A stretch of DNA of 64,000 nucleotides from CBDBCU01 sp965203435. GTDB taxonomy: Bacteria; Chloroflexota; Dehalococcoidia; Lucifugimonadales; UBA3495. The stretch lies in NCBI GenBank assembly GCA_965203435.1, contig CBDBCU010000003.1, positions 372,001 to 436,000 of the forward strand, read 5' to 3'. The notes under the pieces are model-generated. The model saw nothing but the letters and a program-made list of their open reading frames with translations. It did no database searches and was not told the origin of the DNA. The translations under genes were made by a program, and so were the position numbers. Positions 32,897 through 41,164 of the stretch are shown here, piece by piece. The stretch's first letter is position 1, and every line of letters starts with the position of its first letter.

Positions 32897-33694
32897 CTAC
32901 ACCACCGCCGAAGTTCCCCCGTCGATGTTCACCGCGATGCCGGTCAGGTAGCTGGCCCGGGCCGAGGCCAGAAAGGCGATGACATCCCCGGCCTCCTCGG
33001 TTTCGGCGATGCGGCCCAAGGGGACGCCGCGGGCCTGGGCGGTCTGGGCGTAGAAGTCGTCCAGGGTCAGGGCGGGATTGCTTTCCTTGAGGCGGTCGTA
33101 GCGGCGGGTGTGCTGGCCGCTTTTGACAATGCCAATGCAAACGGTGTTGACCAGGATGTTGTCCGCCGCCAGGTCTTTGGACAAGCCCTTGGTCAGGGCA
33201 ATGCCGGTGGCCCGGGAGATGGAAGTGGGCATAGAGGCCGGGCCGGGCGTGCGCCCGCCCAGGTTGGTAACATTGATGATGCGCCCGCCGCCCACTTTCC
33301 GCATCTCCGGAATAACCCGGCGGATCAGCCGCACCGCCCCCCACACTTTCAGGTCAAAATCATACTCCCAATCGGCATCGCTGACCTCCTCGAAGGGCTT
33401 GGCCATAGAGACGCCGGCGTTGTTGACCAGGATGTCCACCCGGCCGAAGTTATCCAGGGCGGCCTGGGTCACCCGGTCGGCGGTGTCGGGCTGGGACACA
33501 TCGGCGGACAGCGGCAGTACCACGCCCTCGGTGGCGGCGCGAATATCCTGGGCGGCGGCGTCCAGTTTTTCCGGGCCGCGGGCCACGATGACCACCCGCG
33601 CGCCCTCGGCGGCCATGCGCTGGGCGGCGGCTTTGCCAATGCCCTCGCTGCCTCCGGTGATGATGGCTACTTTATCGGTAAAACCCAGGTCCAT
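32897..33694 (-). CDS. Short-chain dehydrogenase-like protein lacking the catalytic Tyr
   Basis: The ATG at 33694 has AAGGAG eight bases upstream. The 265-residue Rossmann protein has TGGSEGIG for NAD(P), NNAG (VDILVNNAGVSM) and a typical C-terminus TGIAVNIDGG. The catalytic stretch is unusual: after INVTNLGG, where a Ser is expected, the YxxxK motif is replaced by PTSISRATGIALTKG, so Tyr is missing and Lys is not in place. It may be non-catalytic, use another residue, or bind a substrate such as an acyl-CoA in a complex. The context gives no pathway. Confidence 0.85.
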   Translation of the reverse strand: MDLGFTDKVAIITGGSEGIGKAAAQRMAAEGARVVIVARGPEKLDAAAQDIRAATEGVVLPLSADVSQPDTADRVTQAALDNFGRVDILVNNAGVSMAKPFEEVSDADWEYDFDLKVWGAVRLIRRVIPEMRKVGGGRIINVTNLGGRTPGPASMPTSISRATGIALTKGLSKDLAADNILVNTVCIGIVKSGQHTRRYDRLKESNPALTLDDFYAQTAQARGVPLGRIAETEEAGDVIAFLASARASYLTGIAVNIDGGTSAVV

Positions 33695-33850
33695 AACGAA
33701 AACTCCTTGCAAAGCTGCGGCCGCCGGGGGGATGGATTCCCCCTAATCCGGGCCGGTGTATCGGGCGGTATTGGGCCGTATTGCCCGGCCGGGGGGCATT
33801 ATAGCACAAGCCGGCGGATAGTGGGGGATGGGGAAATTGCGGCGGCCTCA

Positions 33851-33954
33851 CTACCGTCCTTCCCGCGTAAGCGGGAATCCCGCGGTGGCTTGCCAAGACT
33901 GCGGCGGCATAGGGCAGTACCGTTCGGGATTCCCGCTTACGCGGGAATGACGGT
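33851..33954. repeat. Family A inverted REP pair, copy 6
   Basis: Standard pair. The gap 33695-34349 holds this, one family C unit, and the promoter and leader of the next gene. Confidence 0.9.
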
Positions 33955-34093
33955 GGGGGATGGACGGGAATGACGGTAAAAAGTGGCGGGAATGATAGCA
34001 AAGTGCATTGCCACCTATACGCAAATTCCCCTCAATTTAGTGACGCTGCGCCCCTAGCCGCCCCGGCGGGGCCGGGTTTAGAATGGTACGCGG

Positions 34094-34120
34094 CATCCTT
34101 CACAAGTTCAGGATGAGCGG
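34094..34120. repeat. Family C unit with one base missing
   Basis: CATCCTTCACAAGTTCAGGA then TGAGCGG; one A is absent from the standard TTCAACAAG. Confidence 0.8.
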
Positions 34121-34239
34121 AAAAGGGATGGGCTATTCGGGGCGGCAATAATTAGTGTGAACATACCCTAATCCGATACACCAAATCCGGTCTATCCGGT
34201 TAATCCATGTCAATTTTAGCAAAAAGTCGGATTAACCCC

Positions 34240-34268
34240 TTTACATTCCCCAAGACTTGGGATAGAAT
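34240..34268 (+). promoter_or_regulatory. Promoter of the intact secreted-protein paralogue
   Basis: TTTACA, a 17-base spacer and TAGAAT. The spacer itself contains the inverted repeat CCCAAGACTTGGG, a possible operator. Confidence 0.6.
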
Positions 34269-34281
34269 GAAAGGCATAAGA

Positions 34282-34349
34282 CCGGGGCCGAAATCGCCAG
34301 GGCGATTTCGGCCCCGGAAAAATTTTTTGGGGCCTCCGGGAGGCTCCTT
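34282..34349 (+). promoter_or_regulatory. Structured 5' leader: terminator-like hairpin and masked ribosome site
   Basis: CCGGGGCCGAAATCGCC (34282-34298) pairs perfectly with 34301-34317 and is followed by AAAAATTTTTT. Then GGGGCC (34327-34334 region) could pair instead with GGCCCC of the first stem. GCCTC-CGG-GAGGC encloses the Shine-Dalgarno sequence GGGAGG before the ATG at 34350. This looks like a transcription attenuator plus translational control; no known riboswitch class is recognised. Confidence 0.5.
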
Positions 34350-35297
34350 ATGCCCAAGGTTTTCATTACGGGCGTCGTTCTTTTCCTGTTGCTGGGCGCC
34401 GGGTATGGTCTGGCTACGATCCAAGCCCGTTCCATCCCCTGGGACTGTTCCGACTGGCAAGCCTTTGCCCATGACGACCGCACCACCGCCATCCTGGAAT
34501 CCCTGGCCGAGAACCGGGGCAAGACCCTCTACTGCGGCGTCGACCAGTCCGACACCTTTACCAAGGCCGAAACTTGGGAAGCCGGCAAAGACCGCAACGA
34601 ACGGGATGACACCGTCTATTTCGGGGAACGGGGTCAGTTCCGCGGTTTCATCGCCGCCCAGGAGGGTTATCTGACCGACGGGGAATCCGGCGTCACCGGG
34701 GTCAGCATTGACCGCATCTTTGAGTTCCCCCGGGAGGAGCGGCGGCGCACCAAACGGGTCAAGCGGTTCGATGTCGGCACTACGCTTCCTGATGACGATG
34801 CCGCGAGTTGCGGGCAAGGGGGCGGCCTGATTTGCTCGGGTTGGGGCGATTGGGCCGTTGGAGGATACGAAACCAACTATATCACTCAGAAGTATAAGGC
34901 CCGTAACCGGGCGGCCTTAACGGGCGTCTGGAAACGGCTTAACTGGGAAACGAATATCTTGACGAGCTATCTTGCCAACGGGAATGTGAACATAGCGAAT
35001 GCCGGGAACGGTACCCCTAGCCTCGCCTGGTGGCAAGGGCAGGCGGAAGCGGCGGCCACCGCCGCTTGCCGGGCCCGCGGGGCCCGCTATACCGCGGGCA
35101 GCGCGGAGATCGGGCCCGGGCACAATAACGAAAACGACGGCTCCAGCGATGGTAGGTGGTATTCCGGGGGCCACTTGGGCTGGTTTTACGACTACCGAAC
35201 GCTTAACAACAACCCCGCCGCCCGGAATTATCGCGCCCAGCAGAGCCGGACCTGGACGGCGACCTGCAAGAAAACCGTCCGCCGCACCCGGAAGTAG
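34350..35297 (+). CDS. Secreted protein of unknown function (intact paralogue of 1805)
   Basis: A 315-residue protein with a signal peptide (MPKVFITGVVLFLLLGAGYGLA). The mature part begins with RSIPWDCSDWQAFAHDDRTT, has LYCGVDQSDTF and GVTGVSIDRIFEFPREE shared with the frameshifted copy at 1805, then a unique region rich in Gly, Asn and Trp, and ends with a Cys pair separated by about 70 residues (AACRAR and WTATCKK). Disulfide bonds are likely, and it is probably extracellular. No domain is recognised. Its promoter and leader are more elaborate than those of the other copy. Confidence 0.75.
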   Translation: MPKVFITGVVLFLLLGAGYGLATIQARSIPWDCSDWQAFAHDDRTTAILESLAENRGKTLYCGVDQSDTFTKAETWEAGKDRNERDDTVYFGERGQFRGFIAAQEGYLTDGESGVTGVSIDRIFEFPREERRRTKRVKRFDVGTTLPDDDAASCGQGGGLICSGWGDWAVGGYETNYITQKYKARNRAALTGVWKRLNWETNILTSYLANGNVNIANAGNGTPSLAWWQGQAEAAATAACRARGARYTAGSAEIGPGHNNENDGSSDGRWYSGGHLGWFYDYRTLNNNPAARNYRAQQSRTWTATCKKTVRRTRK

Positions 35298-35382
35298 GGG
35301 GGCGTAACCAGCCGTTGCCTATCAGGAAACCTTTGGCTGCCATTCCCGGCTTGGGCGGGGGATGGCGGCTTTTTGTCGTTTC

Positions 35383-35410
35383 CGCTCGTCCTGAACTTGT
35401 TGAAGGACGG
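35383..35410. repeat. Family C unit
   Basis: CGCTCGTCCTGAACTTGTTG then AAGGACGG: a version with compensating changes in both arms. Confidence 0.8.
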
Positions 35411-35447
35411 GCGGAAAAAGTTGCAATAGAACGAAACCCATCCGACT

Positions 35448-35849
35448 CTAGCCCTTTCTAGCCTTTATTTCCGCCAGCAGCAAATCCGCCGCATCCGCAT
35501 CTCTATCCCGGCCGGCCAGATCGATGATGGCGGACTCCGGCAGCAGGCCGGCGAGGTCGCACTCCCGTACCCGTACCGGAATCAGGATGCCGGCGGTGGC
35601 GGTCGGATCCTGGGCGTAGGCGGCGGCCCACTCCGGGCGTTCCAGGTTTTCCGCCAGAAAATCCGGAGAGAGGAGGGCAATGGTAGCCTCGGCTATCGCG
35701 CTGACGGCGAACATTTCCAACACCAGGTTGGCATTGGCCCAATAGTCCCAGGATTGCCGTTCCACCGAATAGCCGGCGGCGGTCAGCTGGGCGGCGATCC
35801 ATTCGGCCCAATCCTGGTCGGCGGCGTGGTAGGCAAGGAAAAAGTCCAT
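35448..35849 (-). CDS. Stand-alone TIR-domain protein
   Basis: The ATG at 35849 begins MDFFLAYHAADQDWAEWIAAQL, the first strand and helix of a TIR domain; the upstream extension of the open frame is repetitive. The 133-residue protein also has SVERQSWDYWAN, ALLSPDFLAE and RPEWAAAYAQDP, in which E73 matches the catalytic Glu of NAD-cleaving bacterial TIR domains. It ends after the single domain. Such proteins act in antiphage defence (for example Thoeris-like or short TIR systems) or as effectors; no partner gene is adjacent. AGAGGG lies about six bases before the ATG. Confidence 0.8.
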   Translation of the reverse strand: MDFFLAYHAADQDWAEWIAAQLTAAGYSVERQSWDYWANANLVLEMFAVSAIAEATIALLSPDFLAENLERPEWAAAYAQDPTATAGILIPVRVRECDLAGLLPESAIIDLAGRDRDADAADLLLAEIKARKG

Positions 35850-35963
35850 ACGAATCCCTCTGCGGCGCTGGCGCTCCGATTGCTGTCTCCGATTACTGTA
35901 CCGTACCATTTTACTGTATCCTACCACCCTTGCTGTACCTTACCGACATTCCCGCCATCCCCT

Positions 35964-36067
35964 CTACCGTCATTCCCGCGTAAGCGGGAATCCCGAACGA
36001 TATTGAAAAGACCAGCCCTTTGCCATCCAACCGCCGCCGGGTTCCCGCTTACGCGGGAATGACGGTA
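35964..36067. repeat. Family A inverted REP pair, copy 7
   Basis: Standard pair. The gap 35850-36244 also has a half unit and a promoter; no gene. Confidence 0.9.
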
Positions 36068-36098
36068 GGGGGAGTAGGGAAGGACTGTGGGCCGGTGC

Positions 36099-36129
36099 GG
36101 GATTCCCGCTTGCGCGGGAAGGACGGTAG
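36099..36129. repeat. Family A half unit
   Basis: Right arm TTCCCGCTTGCGCGGGAA then GGACGGTAGAAAG, almost the same as the half unit at 16188. Confidence 0.8.
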
Positions 36130-36196
36130 AAAGGGCGGGAAGGACGATTTTTATAAACCTTGTCTTTGGGTAGCAAATTGTCTTGCCAAAGTGTGT

Positions 36197-36202
36197 TATA
36201 AT
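36197..36202 (+). promoter_or_regulatory. Extended -10 promoter of the antiporter gene
   Basis: TGTTATAAT (TGn plus consensus TATAAT) 42 bases before the ATG; no good -35. Confidence 0.55.
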
Positions 36203-36244
36203 GTTTTTCCAAATTATCCCTGAAGGTGGGGCAACGCTTTTATT

Positions 36245-37678
36245 ATGCTTGAGGGTATCTTTCAGCCGGGCCTCCTGCTTTCCCTGTTCCAAGCCGGCGG
36301 CGGCAGCGTCATTGACCTGGTGGTCAAACTCCTGATCCAACTGGCGGTCATCCTTTTTGCGGCCAAGGTGGCCGGGGAACTGGCGACCCGGTTCCTCAAA
36401 CTGCCCTCGGTGCTGGCCGAACTGGGGGCCGGCATCCTCATTGGCCCCTATGTGCTGGGGGGAATGTCCTTTTTCGGCTGGACGCCGCTCTTTCCCGGGG
36501 CTTTCGAGGATCCGGTGAGGGGGCCGATGTCCCTGGGCGGCCTGACCATTCCCTTTATCCATACGGTCAAGGATGGCATTGCCATTCCGGGGATCCCGGT
36601 CAGCGACGAACTCTACGCCCTAGCCCAAATCGGCTCCATCGTCCTGCTCTTTTCCATCGGATTGGAGACCAATCTGCGGCAGTTTTTGCGCTACGCCGGG
36701 CCGGCTACGGCGGTGGCTCTGGGCGGCGTCATCCTGCCCTTTGCCCTGGGCGTCGGGGCCACGGTGCTGCTGGGCTTTGACGGGCCGGACGGCATCTTTT
36801 CTCCGGAAGCCCTGTTTATGGGGGCCATAATGACCGCCACTTCGGTGGGCATAACGGCCCGGGTGCTGGCCGACCTGAACAGCCTGGACAATCCGGAGGG
36901 GGTGACCATTATCGCCGCCGCCGTGGTGGACGATGTGCTGGGTATCCTGATTTTGACGGTGGTGATCGGCATCAGCGCCGCGGAAGCCGATTTCACCTGG
37001 GGCACCCTGGGCTGGATCAGTTTCAAGGCGGTAGGGTTCTGGCTGGGCTTGACCGGCATCGGCATCCTGATTGCGCCCTACATTGAGCGGCTGGTACGGC
37101 AATTCCATTCGCCGGGATCGGGCCTGGTCTTTACCCTGGCCCTGGCTTTGCTGGCCGCCGGCTTGGCCGAAGTGTTCGGATTGGCCTTTATCATCGGCGC
37201 TTTTTCGGTGGGCTTGGCCCTGTCCACCACCCGTTTGGGGCATCAGGTCGAGGAAGCGATGAAAAGCATCCTGGACTTTCTGGTGCCGGTGTTCTTTGTG
37301 GTGATGGGGATGTTGGTGGACATCGGGGCCATGCAGAACGCCATTGTGTTCGGGCTGGTCATTTCGGTGCTGGCAATCTTTTCGAAAGTGGTGGGCTCCG
37401 GCGGGCCGGCTTTGGTCAGCGGGTTCACCATGCGCGGCGGGGCGCGGATTGGCGTGGGGATGATGCCCCGGGGCGAGGTGGCGCTGATTATCGCCGGCGT
37501 GGGATTGACCGAGGGCATTATCGGGCATGACCTGTTCGGGGTCAGCATTATGATGACGGTGCTGACCACCCTGCTGGCGCCGTTGCTGCTGGTGCCGCTG
37601 TTCCGCAAGGGCGGCTCCGGCACCCGCCGCCCGCCGGCGGAATTGGAGGAGGCCGGGGCCGCGGCGGATGACGACTAG
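36245..37678 (+). CDS. Cation/proton antiporter of the CPA2 family
   Basis: A 477-residue membrane protein with about 12-13 helices. LPSVLAELGAGILIGPYVLGG is the conserved second helix, and AAAVVDDVLGILILTVV carries the adjacent Asp pair (VVDD) that binds the ion in the CPA superfamily. EVFGLAFIIGAFSVGLALS and GARIGVGMMPRGEVALIIAGVG are further hallmarks. It exchanges Na+ or K+ for protons. There is no C-terminal TrkA-N regulatory domain, unlike KefB. It is monocistronic with a consensus -10. Confidence 0.9.
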   Translation: MLEGIFQPGLLLSLFQAGGGSVIDLVVKLLIQLAVILFAAKVAGELATRFLKLPSVLAELGAGILIGPYVLGGMSFFGWTPLFPGAFEDPVRGPMSLGGLTIPFIHTVKDGIAIPGIPVSDELYALAQIGSIVLLFSIGLETNLRQFLRYAGPATAVALGGVILPFALGVGATVLLGFDGPDGIFSPEALFMGAIMTATSVGITARVLADLNSLDNPEGVTIIAAAVVDDVLGILILTVVIGISAAEADFTWGTLGWISFKAVGFWLGLTGIGILIAPYIERLVRQFHSPGSGLVFTLALALLAAGLAEVFGLAFIIGAFSVGLALSTTRLGHQVEEAMKSILDFLVPVFFVVMGMLVDIGAMQNAIVFGLVISVLAIFSKVVGSGGPALVSGFTMRGGARIGVGMMPRGEVALIIAGVGLTEGIIGHDLFGVSIMMTVLTTLLAPLLLVPLFRKGGSGTRRPPAELEEAGAAADDD

Positions 37679-37776
37679 GGCGGCCGGTACCGGGGCGGCG
37701 GCGTATAGAAACCGGCCATCCCGGCCATCCCCCTATCGTCCTTCCCGCCGCCCGCTACCGTCCTTCCGGCCGCCCC

Positions 37777-37880
37777 CTACCGTCATTCCCGCGTAAGCGG
37801 GAATCCCGAACGGTATTGCCGTATGATGCGCAGTCTTGGCAAGCAACCGCAGGATTCCCGCTTACGCGGGAAGGACGGTA
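37777..37880. repeat. Family A inverted REP pair, copy 8
   Basis: Standard pair in the gap between the antiporter and monooxygenase-like genes; partial CCGTCCTTCC fragments precede it. Confidence 0.9.
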
Positions 37881-37926
37881 GGGGTTAACGGAAAACTCAC
37901 CGCATAGCAAAGGAGACCGCAGAGTT

Positions 37927-38211
37927 ATGATTGTCGTTCTGACGCACCATTGGGCCAAGCCCGACAGCATTGACGCGGCCAAAAAGTTGCTGGACGGCAA
38001 CGGCTTGGCGCAAAGCCAGGCTCCCGGTTTCGGCCGCCGGGAAACCCTCTATTCCCTGGCCGACCCCACGCAGATTACCACCTTGGTAACTTGGGAAAGC
38101 AACGAAATTTATGACGCCTGGCGGGCCAGCCCGGAACGGGCGGCGGCGATGGCCGGGGCCGAGGAACTGTGGGCGCAGCCGCCGCACTCGGAACGCTTTG
38201 CGGTGGTTTAG
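37927..38211 (+). CDS. ABM (antibiotic biosynthesis monooxygenase-like) domain protein
   Basis: A 94-residue single-domain dimeric ferredoxin-like fold: MIVVLTHHWAKPDSIDAAKKLL, APGFGRRETLYSLADPTQITTLVTWESNEIYDAWRASPE. AAAGGAG precedes the ATG. Members are cofactor-free monooxygenases, haem-degrading enzymes or binding proteins; no haem or substrate residue can be assigned here. The gene is flanked on both sides by family A repeats. Confidence 0.8.
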   Translation: MIVVLTHHWAKPDSIDAAKKLLDGNGLAQSQAPGFGRRETLYSLADPTQITTLVTWESNEIYDAWRASPERAAAMAGAEELWAQPPHSERFAVV

Positions 38212-38220
38212 GGGGGCTTT

Positions 38221-38325
38221 CTACCGTCATTCCCGCGTAAGCGGGAATCCCGCGGCTGTTTGGCAGGGATGCGGCGGCATAAGGCAGTACCGTTCGGGAT
38301 TCCCGCTTACGCGGGAATGACGGTA
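38221..38325. repeat. Family A inverted REP pair, copy 9
   Basis: Begins ten bases after the stop of the ABM gene. Confidence 0.9.
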
Positions 38326-38346
38326 GGGGGGCGCAACCAATATCCT

Positions 38347-38438
38347 ATGTCATTCCGAGCGTAGCCGAGGAATCTGAAATGCCCGCCCTTGACTCTTTAC
38401 TGGATTTTTAGATTCCTCGGCTACGCTCGGAATGACAT
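38347..38438. repeat. Family B long hairpin repeat, copy 2
   Basis: Arms identical to copy 1 over about 29 bp; the loop is partly different (GACTCTTTACTGG). Confidence 0.9.
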
Positions 38439-38463
38439 CCTTCAACAAGTTCAGGATGAGCGG
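38436..38463. repeat. Family C unit fused to the end of a family B copy
   Basis: The last CAT of the B hairpin is also the first CAT of this C unit, so the two are directly joined. Confidence 0.8.
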
Positions 38464-38506
38464 AAAGGAGTTGGCGGCCGCCCTTACCCTCTCCGAATCC
38501 CCCGGT

Positions 38507-39607
38507 TCACGGCAGCAGTCCCACAATCACATCCCAAGTTACGATAACGCTGGTGTCGGCATCGCCGCAGACGGTGATGCCAATCAGGTAATCGTCGGCG
38601 TCAACCACCGGGCTGCCGCTGTAGCCGGGATAAGTGGGGGCATCGGTTATCATAATGTCCGTCCGCACCAACGGACAATCGCCCCGGGTAGTGTAGTTCG
38701 TCCGGTACGCAGTAATTTCCCCTTGGGACAGGATATGCCCCAAAGCATCCGTCCAATAGCCCTCCTCGCAGTCGCCCACAAACTCGTCGGTAATATCCAC
38801 AATGGCGATGTCCTGGTCGGGATAGCGGAAAGTTACCGGTTTCCAACCCACATTGCGGCCAAAGGGATACTCGATATAGATTTGGCGGCTGTGGCCCACC
38901 ACATGGTCGGCGGTGATGAAATAATCCTTGCAGCCGATGCTGTTGATAAAACCCCGCCCGGAGCCATCGTCGGAATAGACCTTGACGCCCTCGTAAATGC
39001 TGACCACTTCTCCCGGCAAGGGCGTGGGCGCCGGGTATTGGGTCGGCCGCGGCGTAGCGGTAGGCACGGGGGCCGGCGTAGCGGTGGGAACGCGGGTCGG
39101 CAAATCCCAGATCGAGGTAGGCGTAGGATTGGGATAGGGGGTATAAGTGGGGCGCGGCGTATAGGTGGGCCGCGGCCGCGGCGTGGGATAAGGGGTATAA
39201 GTCGGGGCCGGCGTGGGCGTGGGCCGCGGCGTGGCTGTCGGATAAAGGGTATAGGTCGGCGGCGGCGTATAAGTGGGCGGCGGCGTGGACAAAAAGTTTA
39301 TGGTATCCCGCTGCGCTGCGATAATCCTGTCCCCCACGGTCACCCGGTCGGACAAAAAGCCGAGGGTTGCCTCCTGGCTGCCGAGGCGGTCGTTGCGGTC
39401 TTGGATAATAGTATTGGCGTACTCAATGCGCGCGTTGGCGGTGTCCACCAGGGCGTTGGCCCGCCGGGTCTGCTCCTCTTGGGCGGCGTAGGATTCCCGC
39501 CACTGGGCATCCCGCTCGGAAACCACCAGCGTCTGCCGCCACAGCATAGCCCCGGCCGTTACCAGCACCAGCAGCACCGCCCAGGGAAACAGCATCGCCA
39601 AGCGCAT
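38507..39607 (-). CDS. Membrane-anchored trypsin-like serine protease with coiled coil and Pro-rich stalk
   Basis: AGGAG lies nine bases before the ATG. The 366-residue protein has an N-terminal membrane helix (about 4-23), a coiled coil (about 28-105), a long Thr/Pro/Tyr stalk (108-197, PTYTPYPTP-like), and a C-terminal chymotrypsin-fold domain. The catalytic triad is visible: H235 in FITADHVVGHS, D266 in QDIAIVDI, and S330 in YPGYSGSPV. Disulfides are possible among C226, C280 and C311. The protease domain would sit outside the membrane. No PDZ domain is present. Confidence 0.85.
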   Translation of the reverse strand: MRLAMLFPWAVLLVLVTAGAMLWRQTLVVSERDAQWRESYAAQEEQTRRANALVDTANARIEYANTIIQDRNDRLGSQEATLGFLSDRVTVGDRIIAAQRDTINFLSTPPPTYTPPPTYTLYPTATPRPTPTPAPTYTPYPTPRPRPTYTPRPTYTPYPNPTPTSIWDLPTRVPTATPAPVPTATPRPTQYPAPTPLPGEVVSIYEGVKVYSDDGSGRGFINSIGCKDYFITADHVVGHSRQIYIEYPFGRNVGWKPVTFRYPDQDIAIVDITDEFVGDCEEGYWTDALGHILSQGEITAYRTNYTTRGDCPLVRTDIMITDAPTYPGYSGSPVVDADDYLIGITVCGDADTSVIVTWDVIVGLLP

Positions 39608-39656
39608 TTAAGGCAGCTCCTGTTGGGGATGGGGAAAGGGCCGGAGTCGGCAAGGA

Positions 39657-40685
39657 TTACAAAGGCAGCACCGCGGGCCAGCCCTCCAGATGTTCCTCCA
39701 TTAAGGCGGCGAAGTGGGCCAATTTTTCCGGGCTGTAGGGATGGGCTTGCTCTAGCCGGCCGGCCAGGGTTGCGGCGACATCCAGAGTATCGCCGTCGGT
39801 CAGCAGCAGGGGAGTACCCCGCTGACGGGCGGTGACCCGGATGTATTCGGTAGGCTCGACGCCGCCGGTCAAGGTCAGCAATCGGGTATTGCCGGCCGCC
39901 AGGCAAGCCAGCTGAATGTCGGGCCGGCCGCCGCGGGTGATAACCCCCTGCCGAGCGTAGCGGCCGAAATAGTTGGGGCCGGAATCCATAATGTTGCCGC
40001 CAATCAGGAAACGATCAATCCCCTCCGCAAAATCGGCCGGCTCTTGAATCCAGCGGCCGTCGAGGGCCTCGGCTACCTGCTGCAGCGTCAAGGCCAACAT
40101 CGGCCGGCTTTCCGGGATAGCCCCTAAAACCGGCAATCCTTGTTCGCGCCGGGGGGCGATGATTTCCCGTTCCGTTTCCTGCCATCGATAGCGCAATACG
40201 CCGTTGACAATAATGCCGCCCAAGGCCGCGCCTAAAGTTTCGGCGGCGGCGGCAATAGCAGCACCCTGACTAGCCGCCGCTTGGCCGGCTACATAGCCGT
40301 GCAGCAGCAGGACGGGATAGCCGGGCAAAACCGGCGCGGCGGCGGCGTCCGCTGCTACTGGAGCCGCCCATTCCACCAGTACCGGGTCAAAGGCGGCGGC
40401 CAAGCCGTCAACCACGGCGGCGATTTCCGCCCGCTGTTCCGGGGTCAGCACCGCCGCATCCGCATCCGTCGCCGGGTCGAAGGGATGGGGCAAGGGCGGC
40501 GGTACGGCGGCCGGGGTCAGGAATTGGGACATAAAGGCTACATCCGGATCGTTTTCCGGCGTGGGGGACAGGGGTTTGTACCAGGCGGCGGACTTGCCGG
40601 CCGCCGCAAAACGGGACAGCAAAGCTCCGGCCAGGCAAGTTTTGCCGGCGCCGGGACGATTAGCGACAATCTGCAATACGGTCAA
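39657..40685 (-). CDS. BioD-like ATPase with DRTGG domain (Pta N-terminal type)
   Basis: A TTG start with GGAGG seven bases upstream. The 342-residue protein has a P-loop ANRPGAGKTCLAGALL (about 8-23) of the CobB/CobQ/BioD dethiobiotin synthetase fold and a C-terminal DRTGG domain (about 215-325, including GGNIMDSGPNYFGRYARQGVITRGGRPDIQLA). This is the arrangement of the regulatory N-terminal part of long phosphotransacetylases, here without the Pta catalytic domain. Its function is unknown; a sensory role is likely. Confidence 0.8.
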   Translation of the reverse strand: MTVLQIVANRPGAGKTCLAGALLSRFAAAGKSAAWYKPLSPTPENDPDVAFMSQFLTPAAVPPPLPHPFDPATDADAAVLTPEQRAEIAAVVDGLAAAFDPVLVEWAAPVAADAAAAPVLPGYPVLLLHGYVAGQAAASQGAAIAAAAETLGAALGGIIVNGVLRYRWQETEREIIAPRREQGLPVLGAIPESRPMLALTLQQVAEALDGRWIQEPADFAEGIDRFLIGGNIMDSGPNYFGRYARQGVITRGGRPDIQLACLAAGNTRLLTLTGGVEPTEYIRVTARQRGTPLLLTDGDTLDVAATLAGRLEQAHPYSPEKLAHFAALMEEHLEGWPAVLPL

Positions 40686-40826
40686 AGATGCCTCCGGAAA
40701 GGGAACGGCGCGGCCGGTGTTGTAGGTTATTGTAGCACAGCGGCGGATGGGGCGCGGTGGTGGGGGGATGGCCTATAGAAACCGGGATTCCCGCGCCTAT
40801 TATGCCGTCCTTCCCGCCACCCTCTC

Positions 40827-40930
40827 TTACCGTCATTCCCACGTAAGCGGGAATCCCGACGGTACTGCCGTATAATGCCGCAGTCTTGGCAAGCCACCGT
40901 GGGATTCCCGCTTACGCGGGAATGACGGTA
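40827..40930. repeat. Family A inverted REP pair, copy 10
   Basis: The left arm has CCCACGTAAGCGGG, one mismatch in the palindrome. Nothing else is identified in 40686-41164 except a weak TGGTAAGAT at 41035. Confidence 0.88.
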
Positions 40931-41164
40931 GGTGCGCGGCCGCCGGGGATAGGGGGAAAGGCGGCCGGGAATGACAGTTCTATACATCCCGGCCGCATCC
41001 ATCCGCCGCCCCCCTATTCCCCACCGCCGGCTTGTGGTAAGATGGGCGCAGTCAACAAATTTTGCGGCGTCTTGTCCGCCCTCCGCCCACCCCCGGAATA
41101 GACTCCGGGCAAACCGGGCCAGCGGCGGCGTTGAGACGACCGGGCAGCTTTAAGGAGGCTACCT

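Noticed and set aside
32704..32982. Plus-strand open frame before the dehydrogenase
   Set aside because: It is mostly low-complexity proline-rich translation of the 29-bp direct repeats and overlaps the real gene in antisense.
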